NCBI GenBank assembly: GCA_014218235.1
Contig: CM024758.1
Location: 100,539,698 to 100,603,697, forward strand
DNA from: Colocasia esculenta
Lineage: Eukaryota; Streptophyta; Magnoliopsida; Alismatales; Araceae
DNA: 64,000 nt
Direction: 5' to 3'
Shown here: one piece after another, positions 1 through 9,956 of the stretch
How positions within the stretch are numbered: position 1 is the first letter of the stretch
How the letters are laid out: every line of letters starts with the position of its first letter
Position numbers and translations under genes: made by a program
The notes under the pieces: model-generated
What the model was told of the DNA's origin: nothing
Seen by the model: the letters and a program-made list of their open reading frames with translations, nothing else
The model's database searches: none

Positions 1-577
1 CCACAAGGTAATGGACAAGCTGAAGCTACTAACAAAATCTCATTAAAATCATAAAGAAAACATGCAAATCTCACAACAATGCTGACTGGCCAGATCGCTT
101 GGTTGAAGCTCTTTGGGCTTATCGCACCTCCGTCCGCACTCCTACGGGGCAAACCCCCTACGCTTTGACATACGGATCGGATGCGATACTCCCATATGAG
201 ATCTTCGTCCCTTCGCTTAGAGTTCAATTGGATTCCGAACTTGATCCTGATCAACGTCGGGAAGCCTTGTTGGCACAACTTGAACTCTTAGATGAAAGGC
301 GAATGATAGCGGCTGACCATGCACAAGTCTATCGTCAGAGAATTGCACGTTTTTATGCCAAAAGAGTTCTTGAGAGAAAATTCGAAGTAGGTGAATTGGT
401 CCTAAAACGCAAAATCATAAAGGCACCAGGTCCCAGGAGCAAATTGCAAGAAAATTGGGAGGGTCCGTTCGTTGTCAAAGAAGCATACTCAGGAACGCTT
501 ATAGGTTAGTGGATGCCGAGGGAGTTGAGCTAATGCACCCTTGGAATGCAGTCTACCTCAAGAAATTCTACCCTTAG
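1..577 (+). pseudogene. Tat1 pol C-terminus (integrase end), frameshifted
   Basis: This is the 3' end of a Ty3/gypsy Tat-type polyprotein entering from outside the window. The start reads PQGNGQAEATNK, the integrase core end with the catalytic-glutamate region nearby, followed by the Tat-typical WAYRTSVRTPTGQTPYAL and LPYEI motifs. The basic C-terminal tail reads through HPWNAVYLKKFYP to a TAG at 575-577. A one-base frameshift near position 500 separates the two halves, so this copy is not intact. The integrase inserts element cDNA into the genome. Family assignment rests on the motifs seen; the shift position is approximate. Confidence 0.85.
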
Positions 578-1843
578 TCAGTCAGTCAGTCCGTCAAGTC
601 GGTCATTCATCACTTGTTAAGGTGTGGGTCTACTTTTCCTACTCTTTTCCAATGGTCATTAGTAAGGAAGGGTTTATTCACACACCACACGATGTTGGAG
701 TACTACCCCTAACTGGAAAATCACAAGTACACTCGGGCGGTCTCATCCGGTCAATGTGTTTCCCCTATTCTTTTCCCACTCGGTCGTGTCTGGAAATGGA
801 ACAAACTACGAGTAGGGGACCACCCACTCTCTTTTAAAAGACAAGGTCACCATAAAACAGGGGCAACTAATAAAAGCAAGGGGCAAAATGTCAAATCAAG
901 CCTCAAAAGGGGAAAAGAAAAGCCAAAAGGTCAAAAAAGGGTAGCAAAAAGTACGTACCCGGAAAAAGGCTGACCAACTCAAGGAGGTAGCAAAAGTACG
1001 TGCCTCCACCCCAGAAATCAGAAATAAAATGAAAAAAATCCCCTTGAAAACAATGGTTGACCAAGCCTGTTTAATATGAGATGTCGGTTTGGAAACAAAA
1101 AGTAGTTTGAACCAAAGTCCTACATGATTTTCTATACTTTTCTTCCCATTTCCCCCTCTAGGGGCAATTTGATTGTATAAGACCTCCCGTGGTGGAAAAC
1201 ATCAAGAAGGCTAGGGGCAATGCCTAACATCAAAAATTCCATGCACGTCCCTCCTTACTCTTGGCCTTGTGGTTAAGTAGGTCGTGTAAACCCTATACCG
1301 CAACATGTGATGAATATGTGTCTTAGAGTCCAAAAATCCAAAAAAATACAAGAATGCAAAAACAACAAAAGAGAGTCCCTTGATGTATATATTTCATGTT
1401 GTACATATTTTCTCCCGAATTTCCTCCCTTATTTTCAAAAGCCAAAAAAATTAGAAAAATCCAAAATCCAAAAAAATTAGTGGTACCATGTATATATACT
1501 AGCATTCTCCTTATTTTCTTATCAAAAACAAAAACAACAAAAAAATCAAGAAAACAACAAAACAAAAAAAATGCATGTGCATATTTCCCTTTCATCATTT
1601 TATTATGTTCCTATCTTTGATTAGAAATTAGCCCCTTGACCAGATCTCAAGAAAGATACTTCGTAGGCAAGGGGCTAAAAACAGATCTACACTAACATGT
1701 TCTCTTTAAGTGTTGTGGAATGCAGGAATCAAAGAACAGAAGCAAATCATTCAAGTGCAAATGTCAAAAGTCCACAAATTCCACTATAATGATCAAGTTT
1801 TGTACATGTCATGACAGGGGCATACCCCTGGTGGTACAAAAGC
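578..1843. other. Tat1 spacer between pol and antisense ORFs
   Basis: There is no coding signal here beyond chance ORFs. It is A-rich with repeated AGGGGCAA-type tracts (for example near 1158 and 1215) and several A-runs between 1330 and 1570. It separates the end of the sense pol gene from the end of the antisense gene on the other strand, so the two transcription units converge on this stretch. Confidence 0.6.
1628..1678. repeat. 11-bp inverted repeat between convergent genes
   Basis: TTAGCCCCTTG at 1628-1638 is perfectly complementary to CAAGGGGCTAA at 1668-1678 with a 29-nt loop. It lies about 1 kb past the pol stop and about 165 bp past the end of the antisense PMD gene. It could fold in either transcript. 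A role in 3' end formation is inference only. Confidence 0.6.
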
Positions 1844-4620
1844 TCACTCCTCTCTCCTCTCACCCTCGCTAGGCCTCGGCCTACGCGAGCTCCTGACCTC
1901 CTCCTCCTCCCTCTCCCGACGCCTGTCTGGGACGGGAGGTCTCGTCGTAGTGGAAGCCTCTGGGCGTGCTTCCGCTCCTCGTCCGACGGACGGATCTCCC
2001 AATGACACGATGTCATCAAGAGACCCGAACACGGACCCCATCCTCCCGGCCGCCTCCTGCTGAGTCTGTCACTGCTGCTCCCGGCGTTCTTCAACACCCG
2101 GTTCTTCAGGAACTCCAGGTCCGCGACAGCTTGCACCCGGGCCTCGATGGCCCGTATCTTCTCGGCCTCCACATCCCTCGTGCTGTCTCGAAATGCAGTC
2201 ATACGACCCTCCATCCTCGATAGATCCAGCCGCAGGGCCTCCACCTGCGCCTGGAGGGTCGCTACTCCTCCTACCTGTCGCTGCACACCAAAAAAAGCAA
2301 ACACGTCAAATCAAATCAAATCACAAGTGTTCAGGTTTGGTTCATTGTCTTACCTTCACCTCGAGCTCCTGGATCCGCTCATTCGCCCTATCCAGGGCCT
2401 CCTGCAGGCGGACCGCCAGGTCCCCTCCGGCTGGCTGGGCGGACGAGCTCGCCCCTGGATCGTGGCTCGCCCGCACCCTCTGCTGCTCCACCCTCTGCAT
2501 TCACATATATTGGTCAGCAATCGAATCAAATCAAATCAAATTCAAGGGTTAATGCTACTTACCAGTGTCCTGACCTCGGCCCGGAGCCTCGTCAGCTCCA
2601 CCTCCTGCTCGGCCAGTCGCCCCTCCAAAAGGCGGATGGCCTGTGACTCCGGCATCTGTCATTCACACTTGAAGGTTAGAATCAAATGAGGCAATCCACC
2701 AATCAAGGCTTAGAGTTACAAATTCACTCACCACTCTCCGGTCAAGCCGGAGTCATCCGGCGTAACGTGCTCGGTACTCCTTCAGGTACGCTGCGCTGTC
2801 CTGGAGGTCTCTCTGCTGGAGCACCTGCTCACCGCCCTCCCGCCAGTAGGCGACGGTGCTCCCGTGCTCCTCACCCTAGTCCCGGTCCTCGGCGAAGAAC
2901 CGTCGGCGAGAGTGTCCCTCCCTACCTAGAGAGGGTACCTCTACGGCCGGCTGGTGCCAGCCCAGGGTCCGCACCACCAACTCTAGGTAGAGGACCTCGC
3001 ACGTCCCCAGGCAGAGCAAGAGCAGGTGGCGGTCGAACAGGGGGCGACCCGCCACCACCGCTGGGTGCGAAGCGTCCGCCTCCCCCTGATATGGGGTCCA
3101 CACCACCTGCAAGGAAGAAACTTTGGTCAGTCACATCAAAAAGGGATCATTGGAAAGTAATTGAAAGAATGTGCGAGAGCTAGTTGAGTTTTTGTACCTG
3201 CTCATGGGGATAGTGGTCCAGCACGGCCTGCACGTCCTCCGCGCGCCGATCCGCCACCCTCGGGTGGGGAGTTACCTCCCACCTCGCCATGAGAGGCACC
3301 ATGGTCTGGCACCCCTCCACCTGTACCCCGCGTCCCATAGGGAAGCGGGTGTACCCCTAGATCTGCAAGGCAACAAGGAACAGAATGTCAATCAGGCAAT
3401 TTAAGCAATATTCAATGATGAGCATTTAAAGAAAGTTGCATACTTATAAGAAGGGGGTGAAGCCCCCTGTGCTCTGAGAGCGCTGCGAGCTGCTGGGGAG
3501 GAGAGAGAAAAGATGTCCCAGCATTGCAGCACCCCAAGCATACCGCCCTGCCTGCTCCAGGTCCCGCAACAGCAGCACGAACTTGCAGTTCATCTGGGAT
3601 GACTGCGTGGCGAAGAGGAGCCGCCCGAAGAGGTAGGCGACGAAGGTCCGCACCGAACGCTCCTCGCTCCGGTCTCCTAGGTCGAGTGCCCCCCGCACTC
3701 CAGTGTAGAACTCATCCAGTGTCTCTAGGGGTCCTCTCCTCCTACCCCTCAATCCTACCGCCTCCGACAACGATCCGAGCAGGATGCTCCGGATCGGTCT
3801 CCTCCTCCCGGCCACAAACTCTGGCCCCAGTAGCTCTACTATGTCGTCGTAGTAGTCCCTCCTCTCCAGTCCGACTTTCGGCTCTCCCTGAACCGGCAGT
3901 CCTGTCAGATACGCCACATCCTCCAATATGGGTATCATTTGTCCCCAAGGCATGATGAATGCCTTGCAATCCTCCTCCCACCTCTCCCGGAGTGCCTCCA
4001 GGTACGGTACGTCCACGTGGAAGGGCCGCACTGACAGGATATGCCCGAACCCCATCCGGGAATCCTCGTCTGCTGGACCTTTGGCAGGGCCCGGTACCAT
4101 GCCCAGCACAGGTCCCAAGTCACCCTACTCCTCATTCGGCCCTTGCCCTGCAAAACACAGAAAACTTGACGTCAGCATCGATTGCCGTTAATCTTAAGTT
4201 GGCGGCAAGGGTATGCCGTCTACACTCAGTCAGCATCCAGGTATGGCCGTTTAGTTCCTGTACCGGCGTCCAACCCATTGCCGTCAAGTTCACTTAGACG
4301 GCAATGCGTTGGACGTTTACAAGAACCGACGTCCACCGATGTGGACGTCAAGTTCCTATCTGACCCGACCGCACCTTCCCTGTTTTCCCTCCAAATCACA
4401 AATCACAAACACAAGTCTAGGAGCCTACCTTGGGCTGACGAGGTGCCTCCGCCTCCGTCTCGTCCCCTCCTCCGTCGTCTCCGGCAGTCTCTTCCTCCTC
4501 CGGGATGTCACCCACCGCCACTTCTTCCTCCTCCTCCGCCATGTTCGCCTCCATCTCCTCCTCTTCCTCCTCTGGTTGGCGACGGCCCCGGAGAATGCCC
4601 CTTTTCTCTCTCGTCCTCAT
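1844..4620 (-). pseudogene. Antisense spliced PMD gene (aORF-B) inside Tat1
   Basis: This gene lies opposite to the Tat1 pol strand and encodes a plant mobile domain (PMD) protein with a coiled-coil tail. I read seven exons with GT-AG junctions: about 4620-4429 (acidic N-terminus, many Glu), 4150 to about 3448 (PMD, with VAYLTGLPVQG), 3362-3198 (YTRFPMGRG), 3106 to about 2738 (VVWTPYQGEADASHP, LLLCLGTCEVLYLEL), about 2655-2564, about 2499-2362 and about 2286-1844 (heptad-rich coiled coil, then a basic/acidic tail). Damage is slight: frameshifts near 4050 and 2070, and a TAG where Trp is expected at the start of exon 3. PMD proteins occur in host genes and in transposons. The sense strand is the retrotransposon genome strand, so these introns would not be removed during mobilisation. 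Confidence 0.8.
4160..4420. repeat. Dyad modules in intron 1 of aORF-B
   Basis: This is the first intron of the antisense gene. It holds ATTGCCGTC (4277-4285) perfectly mirrored by GACGGCAAT (4297-4305), and GACGTCCA (4328-4335) mirrored by TGGACGTC (4342-4349). A third pair, TGGACGT and ACGTCCA, overlaps these. The GACGTC and GGCGGC words are the same as in the two antisense promoters and the Tat1 LTR. Confidence 0.7.
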
Positions 4621-4960
4621 CGTAATCTCGAGCAAGGTAGGGTTTGGGTTTTCTCCTCTCCCGAAGTTGGGAAGGCGTAATGGCGCCCGGGAGAGGGCGT
4701 CGGTTCAAAAAAGGCAGTTTCCTGGTTTAACGTCAAGGTCAGGCCGTTTAACTTTTCCTGACGTCAAGCTCTGGCCGCTGACGTACCATCAACGGCCATG
4801 GTATGGACGTCAATGTCTCTTCATTGTCAGACCTCGAAGTTTGGTCGACGACTAGGTCGAGACGTCTAGTTTAAAGTAGACGGCAACCTATCTGGACGTT
4901 GACCATCTGTCTCAGTGGTTGGCGGCTGTCGATGTGGACGCCAACAACCCCGCACTCAGT
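4621..4960 (-). promoter_or_regulatory. Upstream region of aORF-B with dyad modules
   Basis: The sequence is immediately upstream of the aORF-B start on the minus strand. It carries several ACGT-core words (TGACGTCA-like, GGACGTCAA) between 4720 and 4880. It also carries the clearest module of this set, TTGGCGGC (4919-4926), a 9-nt spacer, then GGACGCCAA (4936-4944), whose outer six bases are complementary. ACGT cores are known bZIP-factor targets in plants. Promoter activity is inferred from position. Confidence 0.5.
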
Positions 4961-5103
4961 CCTCACAGCACACTCTTCTGAACCTTTTTGAGGCCATTTC
5001 ACTCCACACATTCCACAAGTCAAGCAATTCAATCAATTCAACACAAACGTAATTCATTTTATTCATCAAATTTGTGTTACACTTATTCAAAACAGAAGAT
5101 ACA

Positions 5104-6483
5104 TCATTTTGCCCTGCGGGCCATAAAGAAATCACAAGCAGTGGGGCAAATGCCATCATTGAACTCCTCATATTTCCAAATCTCCTCCCAATTTTCCTGC
5201 ACAGCCAAGCCCACTTTTTTGCTCACCGTGTACCTTACCCAAGTCTTCATGGCCTTCTTCATCAGCTTCTCATTTCTCCCAGTGACTATCATGTCGGTGC
5301 AGTTGGATGAGGTGGGAATTCCCTGTGGAATCCCAAGCTGACAATGACACCGGTGTGGCTGGTACACCACTATCTGATCAGCTCCAATCAGCCACAAATC
5401 TCTGTCCTCCCTGGTGCGGGCTCTGAACTCAATCATTCTCATGAACAGTGGCCTCACGATGAATTCATCCATTCCCAAATATGCCAAATGATCCCTCCAG
5501 GCATCTCTGCTCTTCAAGTGTGCTGTCACACACTTGATCTCATCTTCCGGCTCATACCATGACCTGCTACAGTGAACCGAACTCCGAAGGAAGATTCTGG
5601 AGGGGGAAGGTTGCCTATCAGCAAAATCAAATTTTAAATGAGCTTCCATCCATACCTGGAGCAGAAACAAACTCCCGCATGTGCGTCCGCCTAGGCTCAT
5701 TGTGGTGAGCGAACTGTACAAGTGGGCCAACACTGCAGGGGCAAGTGACTACCCGCGCCACAGCAGAGAAAGTACTCCAACGTGCTCGTAGACGATGAAA
5801 TCGCCGCTCGTGGGGAACAAGAAAACCCCGGCCAGGCAAAGTGTCAGCCCTCGCGTCGCCCTCTCTCCGCCAATCTCCTTGGCATGCTGAATCAGCCACC
5901 AGGCCAGTCGGTCCAGGAAAATTCCGTTCTTGTTCGTCATCCGTAACACTTCCTTCTTGTCCCGTATGATGTCCGCGAGGATCTCTTCCCACGGGAGGAG
6001 AGGAGTCGCTGCATCATACTCCAGCACCGCCGCCATCCCAGGAACAGCTCAACCTCCTCCAGCAAGACGCTCACTTCGAACGCCTGGAACACAAAAGTAT
6101 GTGTGTGCGGGTGCCATCTCTCCACCAACGCCCCTAGGGCATCAAATCCCCACCACATGTCTTCGTGTTCTTCGCCAGTACCACCATGAAGTTCAGGTTC
6201 CACATCCTGACGAAGCTCCGCATGTCCAGCGTGATAGCTTTTACCATGTTCACAAGCCAAGAAAAGGCCCGTACCTGGCCTTGGCTCGGGAGTGCTGGGA
6301 TTTCCTGCATGGGGGTGAGGGGGTTCTGTAAGAACAAGGTTTGGGGCATTTTTAGCCCAGGAAGGAGTAGAAATAATCATTGCTTACCTCTCCCTTGGCC
6401 AGACGCGTGCTCAAGTGACCCGAAACTTCACTTAGGACTCCGGGGTTCACGCCTGTGGATCGTCCGGTTGAAGAAGAGGCCAT
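5104..6483 (-). pseudogene. Second antisense PMD-like gene (aORF-A) inside Tat1
   Basis: Exon 1 runs 6483-6388, starts with ATG (MASSSTGRS) and ends at a GTAAGC donor after exactly 32 codons. Exon 2 begins near 6325 after a TTCTTACAG acceptor. It carries a PMD-like N-terminal block (LVERWHPHTHTFVF, then a Glu-rich segment ending LFLG), a middle block with GIFLDRLAWWLIQHA and a distal block with LAHLYSSLTTMS and LFLLQVW. It ends with MARRAK and a stop near 5104. Frameshifts lie near 6160, 6040 and 5730. It is nearer the LTR than aORF-B and reads in the same antisense direction. Function is unknown; PMD assignment is by motif recognition. Confidence 0.7.
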
Positions 6484-6720
6484 TTCGTTGTGTTTTTTCC
6501 ATCTCTCAGCTCTCTGGTTCGTCTCAGGAGCAGGGAGGGACGGAGGTAGGAGATGGTAGAGTCCCTATGGACTCCCATCACCTATTGTTTCGGTCTGATC
6601 CACTGTCAATAGGCGTCCAGATTGGTGAACGTCAGTTCCAGGTTGGCGGCCACAGCTGTGGACGTTAACAAGTGTACTGGCGGCCATCGATGTGGACGTT
6701 TACTCCCTGGATACTTTTAA
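6484..6720 (-). promoter_or_regulatory. Upstream region of aORF-A with two dyad modules
   Basis: Two consecutive modules share one layout: TTGGCGGC (6643-6650), 9 nt, GGACGT (6660-6665), and TGGCGGC (6678-6684), 9 nt, GGACGTT (6694-6700). The first spacer region contains the palindrome CCACAGCTGTGG. They lie 160-220 bp upstream of the aORF-A start codon, a promoter-like position. Confidence 0.5.
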
Positions 6721-7720
6721 ATGTCTTATTCTTTATATGGCCATTACCCTTATCCTTTATCTTGTGCTTCAAGTTGTTTTGCAGACATTTTAAGCACAGG
6801 CTACACTTCAAAATTCGGAACGCTCATGCGACCTTGAGCGTCACAGGTATGTCTAACATAGGACCCCACCAGAGGCGAATAACTTGGCGACCGTGAACCC
6901 TGAGTTCCCCTTCACCAAAAACCATGATGGGTTTGCGATCTCTCAGTTATTCGTATGGCCTTTAGAATTTTCCTCTGGTGCTAACTTGCATTTTAGATAG
7001 GCAACCCACACCAACATGCATCTTCACTGCTAACATTCTCTTACTAACACTCAAAAAAAAAATGGTGATTTTCCTCGATCATATGATTGCTCCATGGCTC
7101 CCCTAGCTCAGGTAGTCTACTGGGTCCGCCCTTCATGACTATCCAGGTTGATATCGGTCTTTGTTGTCCCCCCTTCTCCACTTGTCCCACCGTGTCTTTC
7201 ACAAATAGTCAAGCAATCCTTATTGAGTTCATTTGAGCCTTCGCCAGTCGCGAGCTTAATTCCAGACTTCAGGCTTTCCAAGCATGTGATTCCAGTTAGA
7301 ATCTTTTGATAATCCTTTGAGAGATCAACCAACTCCTTGTCTCCATGACCTCCTAAATTCGGGACCGACGTCCTGATTAGGCCAGCGAGCCCACGAGCTC
7401 CGGTTATGAGACCCTCTTGATTCAACCGTCATATTACAACTCCTTTGACTCAGACACACCAGAAACTAGTCAAAGTCCAACACGGCCATGCCAGGGACCC
7501 TGCCATTGGGTCGCAGTTGTAGTTACACGGGTAGATCACCTTTTTCTTACCCCTATTTTGTCTCTCAGACGATACGTCATCTGTTTCTAGCATGACTTTT
7601 GTTTGGTTCGCTAGAATTCCTATCCTCGGAGATGGCCCTTCCATTAAATCTCCGTGTCCTTTGTTTACCGAGTCACCAACCTTTCAGTCCGCTCTGCTCC
7701 CTTGCAAGACCGGATGTCTC
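6721..7720. other. Tat1 region between aORF-A promoter and PPT
   Basis: I find no convincing gene. Short ORFs on the minus strand near 7117-7425 and 7450-7644 have no recognisable domain. The sequence is internal to Tat1, as it ends at the polypurine tract and LTR start. Confidence 0.5.
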
Positions 7721-9012
7721 GGAGGGGCATTTGTAGACGCGCGATTTGGCCCATCTCCCGCAAGGCTCTTTTGGCCCATTAAGCCTCGTTTGACCATTTG
7801 TTGACCAGCATCGGATACCATGTAGATGGTAGCATCGATGGCCGCCGACTACTTGTTGGCGGCAATCCCCCTGGACGCTGACCAAAGTTGGCGTCCACAT
7901 CCATGGACGTCTGCATGCGGTTGGCGGCCTGATCCATGGACGTCAATGTTGTTTACCAGGTCTGCGCAACAACCCCGAGATTCCAGCCCACTTGCACCAT
8001 TCTCTCGGCCATGCAACGCATGTGACCGTTCCCAACGGGTATATGGGCCACCTAGGCACCCCATTGACCCAGTAAAAATCCTACTTGGCCTCTCCCCATT
8101 GGTTGGACCTTTAATGCATGGATTGCCAAGTGTGCAAGTGTGTTTCTTCACACTTGAGCATCCAAGGCTCTCAACCCCGAGCTCCACTGTCTATATAACC
8201 TCCCTTTGAGCCCTCTGAGCCAGAGGAGGGAGGCTGGACGTCCATATGTTGCCACTTTGAGAGAAGAGAGAGAAACTTGCACCCTACCTTCCACCATTCA
8301 TCCTCTCCTTTCTCTCCTCATTTGGGACGTCTAGAAGGGTTCTTTTGGAGCTGGAGGAGCCCTGCAAGGAGCCAACAATGCCAACGACAAGGATCAATTC
8401 CTTCCTCTTCCTCTCTTTCGTTTCCTCTTACTTTAATATCTTGCATGTCACACACACTTTCCCACACACTCTAGGCACGTAGGGCACCTTCCTACACACC
8501 TAGAAAGGGGTTTCCCAACCAAAAACGGAGGGAAGAAGGGTGGTCATAACATTTGGCCACCCCTCTTCTCAAGTCCGCAACCGGTACGGGACTCGCCTTT
8601 GGGCTTTCCACTCTTCGTTTTGAACATTCATTACACTGCATTTGAGTCTAATAGAGCTTTGTTTGTGGCAGGAACACTGTGAACTTGACCGTGGAGCTCT
8701 CTTCCTTTGGCCGGCTGAAGGACGAGAAGTTGAAGCCCCATCTCTGTCCGCTGAGCGAGGCTGCTACAACAACGTGGTCAAAACACTCCCTTGGGCACAG
8801 GTAAGGCCCTGGTGATCACAAACCTCCCCTTTCATCTCTGGTTTTCTTTGTTTCCTCCTCAGTCAACCTAGTCAACCGGGGAGTCAACGAGGTCAACCAG
8901 CAACCTATCATCGCAAACGAGAGACCAGCGACGTCCGCGAGCCTCTGGAGGACACCCACAGTCGACACAGGGACACGACGGCGGCGAGACGGATCGTCCA
9001 CAGTTGCCACCA
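7721..9012 (+). repeat. Tat1 3' LTR with preceding polypurine tract
   Basis: The polypurine tract GGAGGGGCAT (7721-7730) is followed by the Tat-typical LTR start TGTAGACGC at 7732. A TATA box (CTATATAACC, 8191-8200) lies inside. Three dyad modules, with GGCGGC or GGCGTC, a 9-nt spacer and GGACG, sit at 7856-7881, 7888-7913 and 7921-7946, about 250-330 bp upstream of the TATA box. The right end is uncertain. I place it near 9012 (...CCACCA), where the chromovirus gag on the other strand seems to resume. The 5' LTR is outside the window, so LTR age and target duplication cannot be judged. Confidence 0.7.
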
Positions 9013-9774
9013 TGATCTGCTTTCCTAACTCCTTCGGCTTCTTATCGCTTGTTTAGTAAAACCACCACTGGGCCTTTTCTTCCCAATGGTCGGCTGATAC
9101 CTTCCTGTAGCAGACACTTGCTCCCTTTTCACAGATTTTCCCTTAATTCTTTCGTAGTCTCCATGGCATCATCCAGTAACTGAGCCTTCTTTACCATGTC
9201 AGCATAGGTTTGAATGTCCATTGGCGCCAGTTGAGTGATGAACTGGGGCCTCAAGCCATTTAGAAAGCATTTCACCTTCATTCTTTCTGTCCCAATCAAG
9301 TGAATAGCATATCGGGACAGACGAGAGAATTGGGCCTCATACTCGGCCATAGTGAGTCCTCTCTGCTTCAAAGCTACAAATTCGGCTGCTTTCCATTCCT
9401 GGACCCTCTCAGAAAAGTACTTGGTGTTGAATCGCTCAATGAACTGAGCCCATGTTAGTTGCTGGCCATTCAGTGTTGCTTCCACGACTCCCACCATGCC
9501 CTGGCATCCTTTTCCAATTGTAAAGTTGCCAGCAGTACTTTGTTCTCGTCCGTGCATTGCATGACCCTGAATATTCTTTCAATTTCCTTAACCAGTGTTC
9601 AGCAACATCTGGGTCAGTACTCCCTTCAAACCTAGGCGGATCCATACTCCGGAAATTCCGATGGAGATCACCGGCTCTGCGGTTACCTCCACCCTGGGTG
9701 GCTTGTAGGATAGCTTGAATCAAGTTCTGTATTGTTTGTTGCATGTTCCTAGCCTGGGCACGTTCAGCGGCCAT
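9013..9774 (-). pseudogene. Chr1 gag N-terminal part, truncated by Tat1
   Basis: This is the gag of a Tekay/Del-type chromovirus. It begins with MAAERAQARNMQQTIQNL at 9774 and carries the retrotransposon-gag domain (HRNFRSMDPPRFEGS, TWAQFIERFNTKYF, MAEYEAQFSRLSRYA, FLNGLRPQFITQLAP). A frameshift lies near 9560 and a stop near 9130. Gag forms the virus-like particle. Tat1 sequence replaces the remainder, so protease and polymerase are not seen here. The exact junction is uncertain by some tens of bases. Confidence 0.8.
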
Positions 9775-9956
9775 GAAGGTAATAAGTACCTTCAAGATAA
9801 TAATATAAGTCAATCATCTAAATATATCACATGTGACTTCTATTCCCATGGCTCAACCCAAGCTCACATTAGGTACGATAGATTTGACTCGTGTGATCTA
9901 GTTTCATTCTATATTCCTATTCCATTGGACCCTAAAGTTCAGGCTCTGATACCAAC
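9775..9956 (-). promoter_or_regulatory. Chr1 leader and tRNA-iMet primer binding site
   Basis: The complement of TGGTATCAGAGC lies at 9943-9954, two bases from the LTR end, as expected for the primer site where tRNA-iMet starts minus-strand cDNA. About 170 bp of leader separates it from the gag start. Confidence 0.85.

Noticed and set aside
2147..3183. Plus-strand ORFs of 119-180 codons
   Set aside because: They are mirror frames of the minus-strand PMD gene exons and lack domain signal.
8816..9013. Minus-strand ORF of 65 codons near the Tat1 LTR end
   Set aside because: It lies in LTR sequence and has no domain; it is more likely chance than the missing Chr1 gag continuation.
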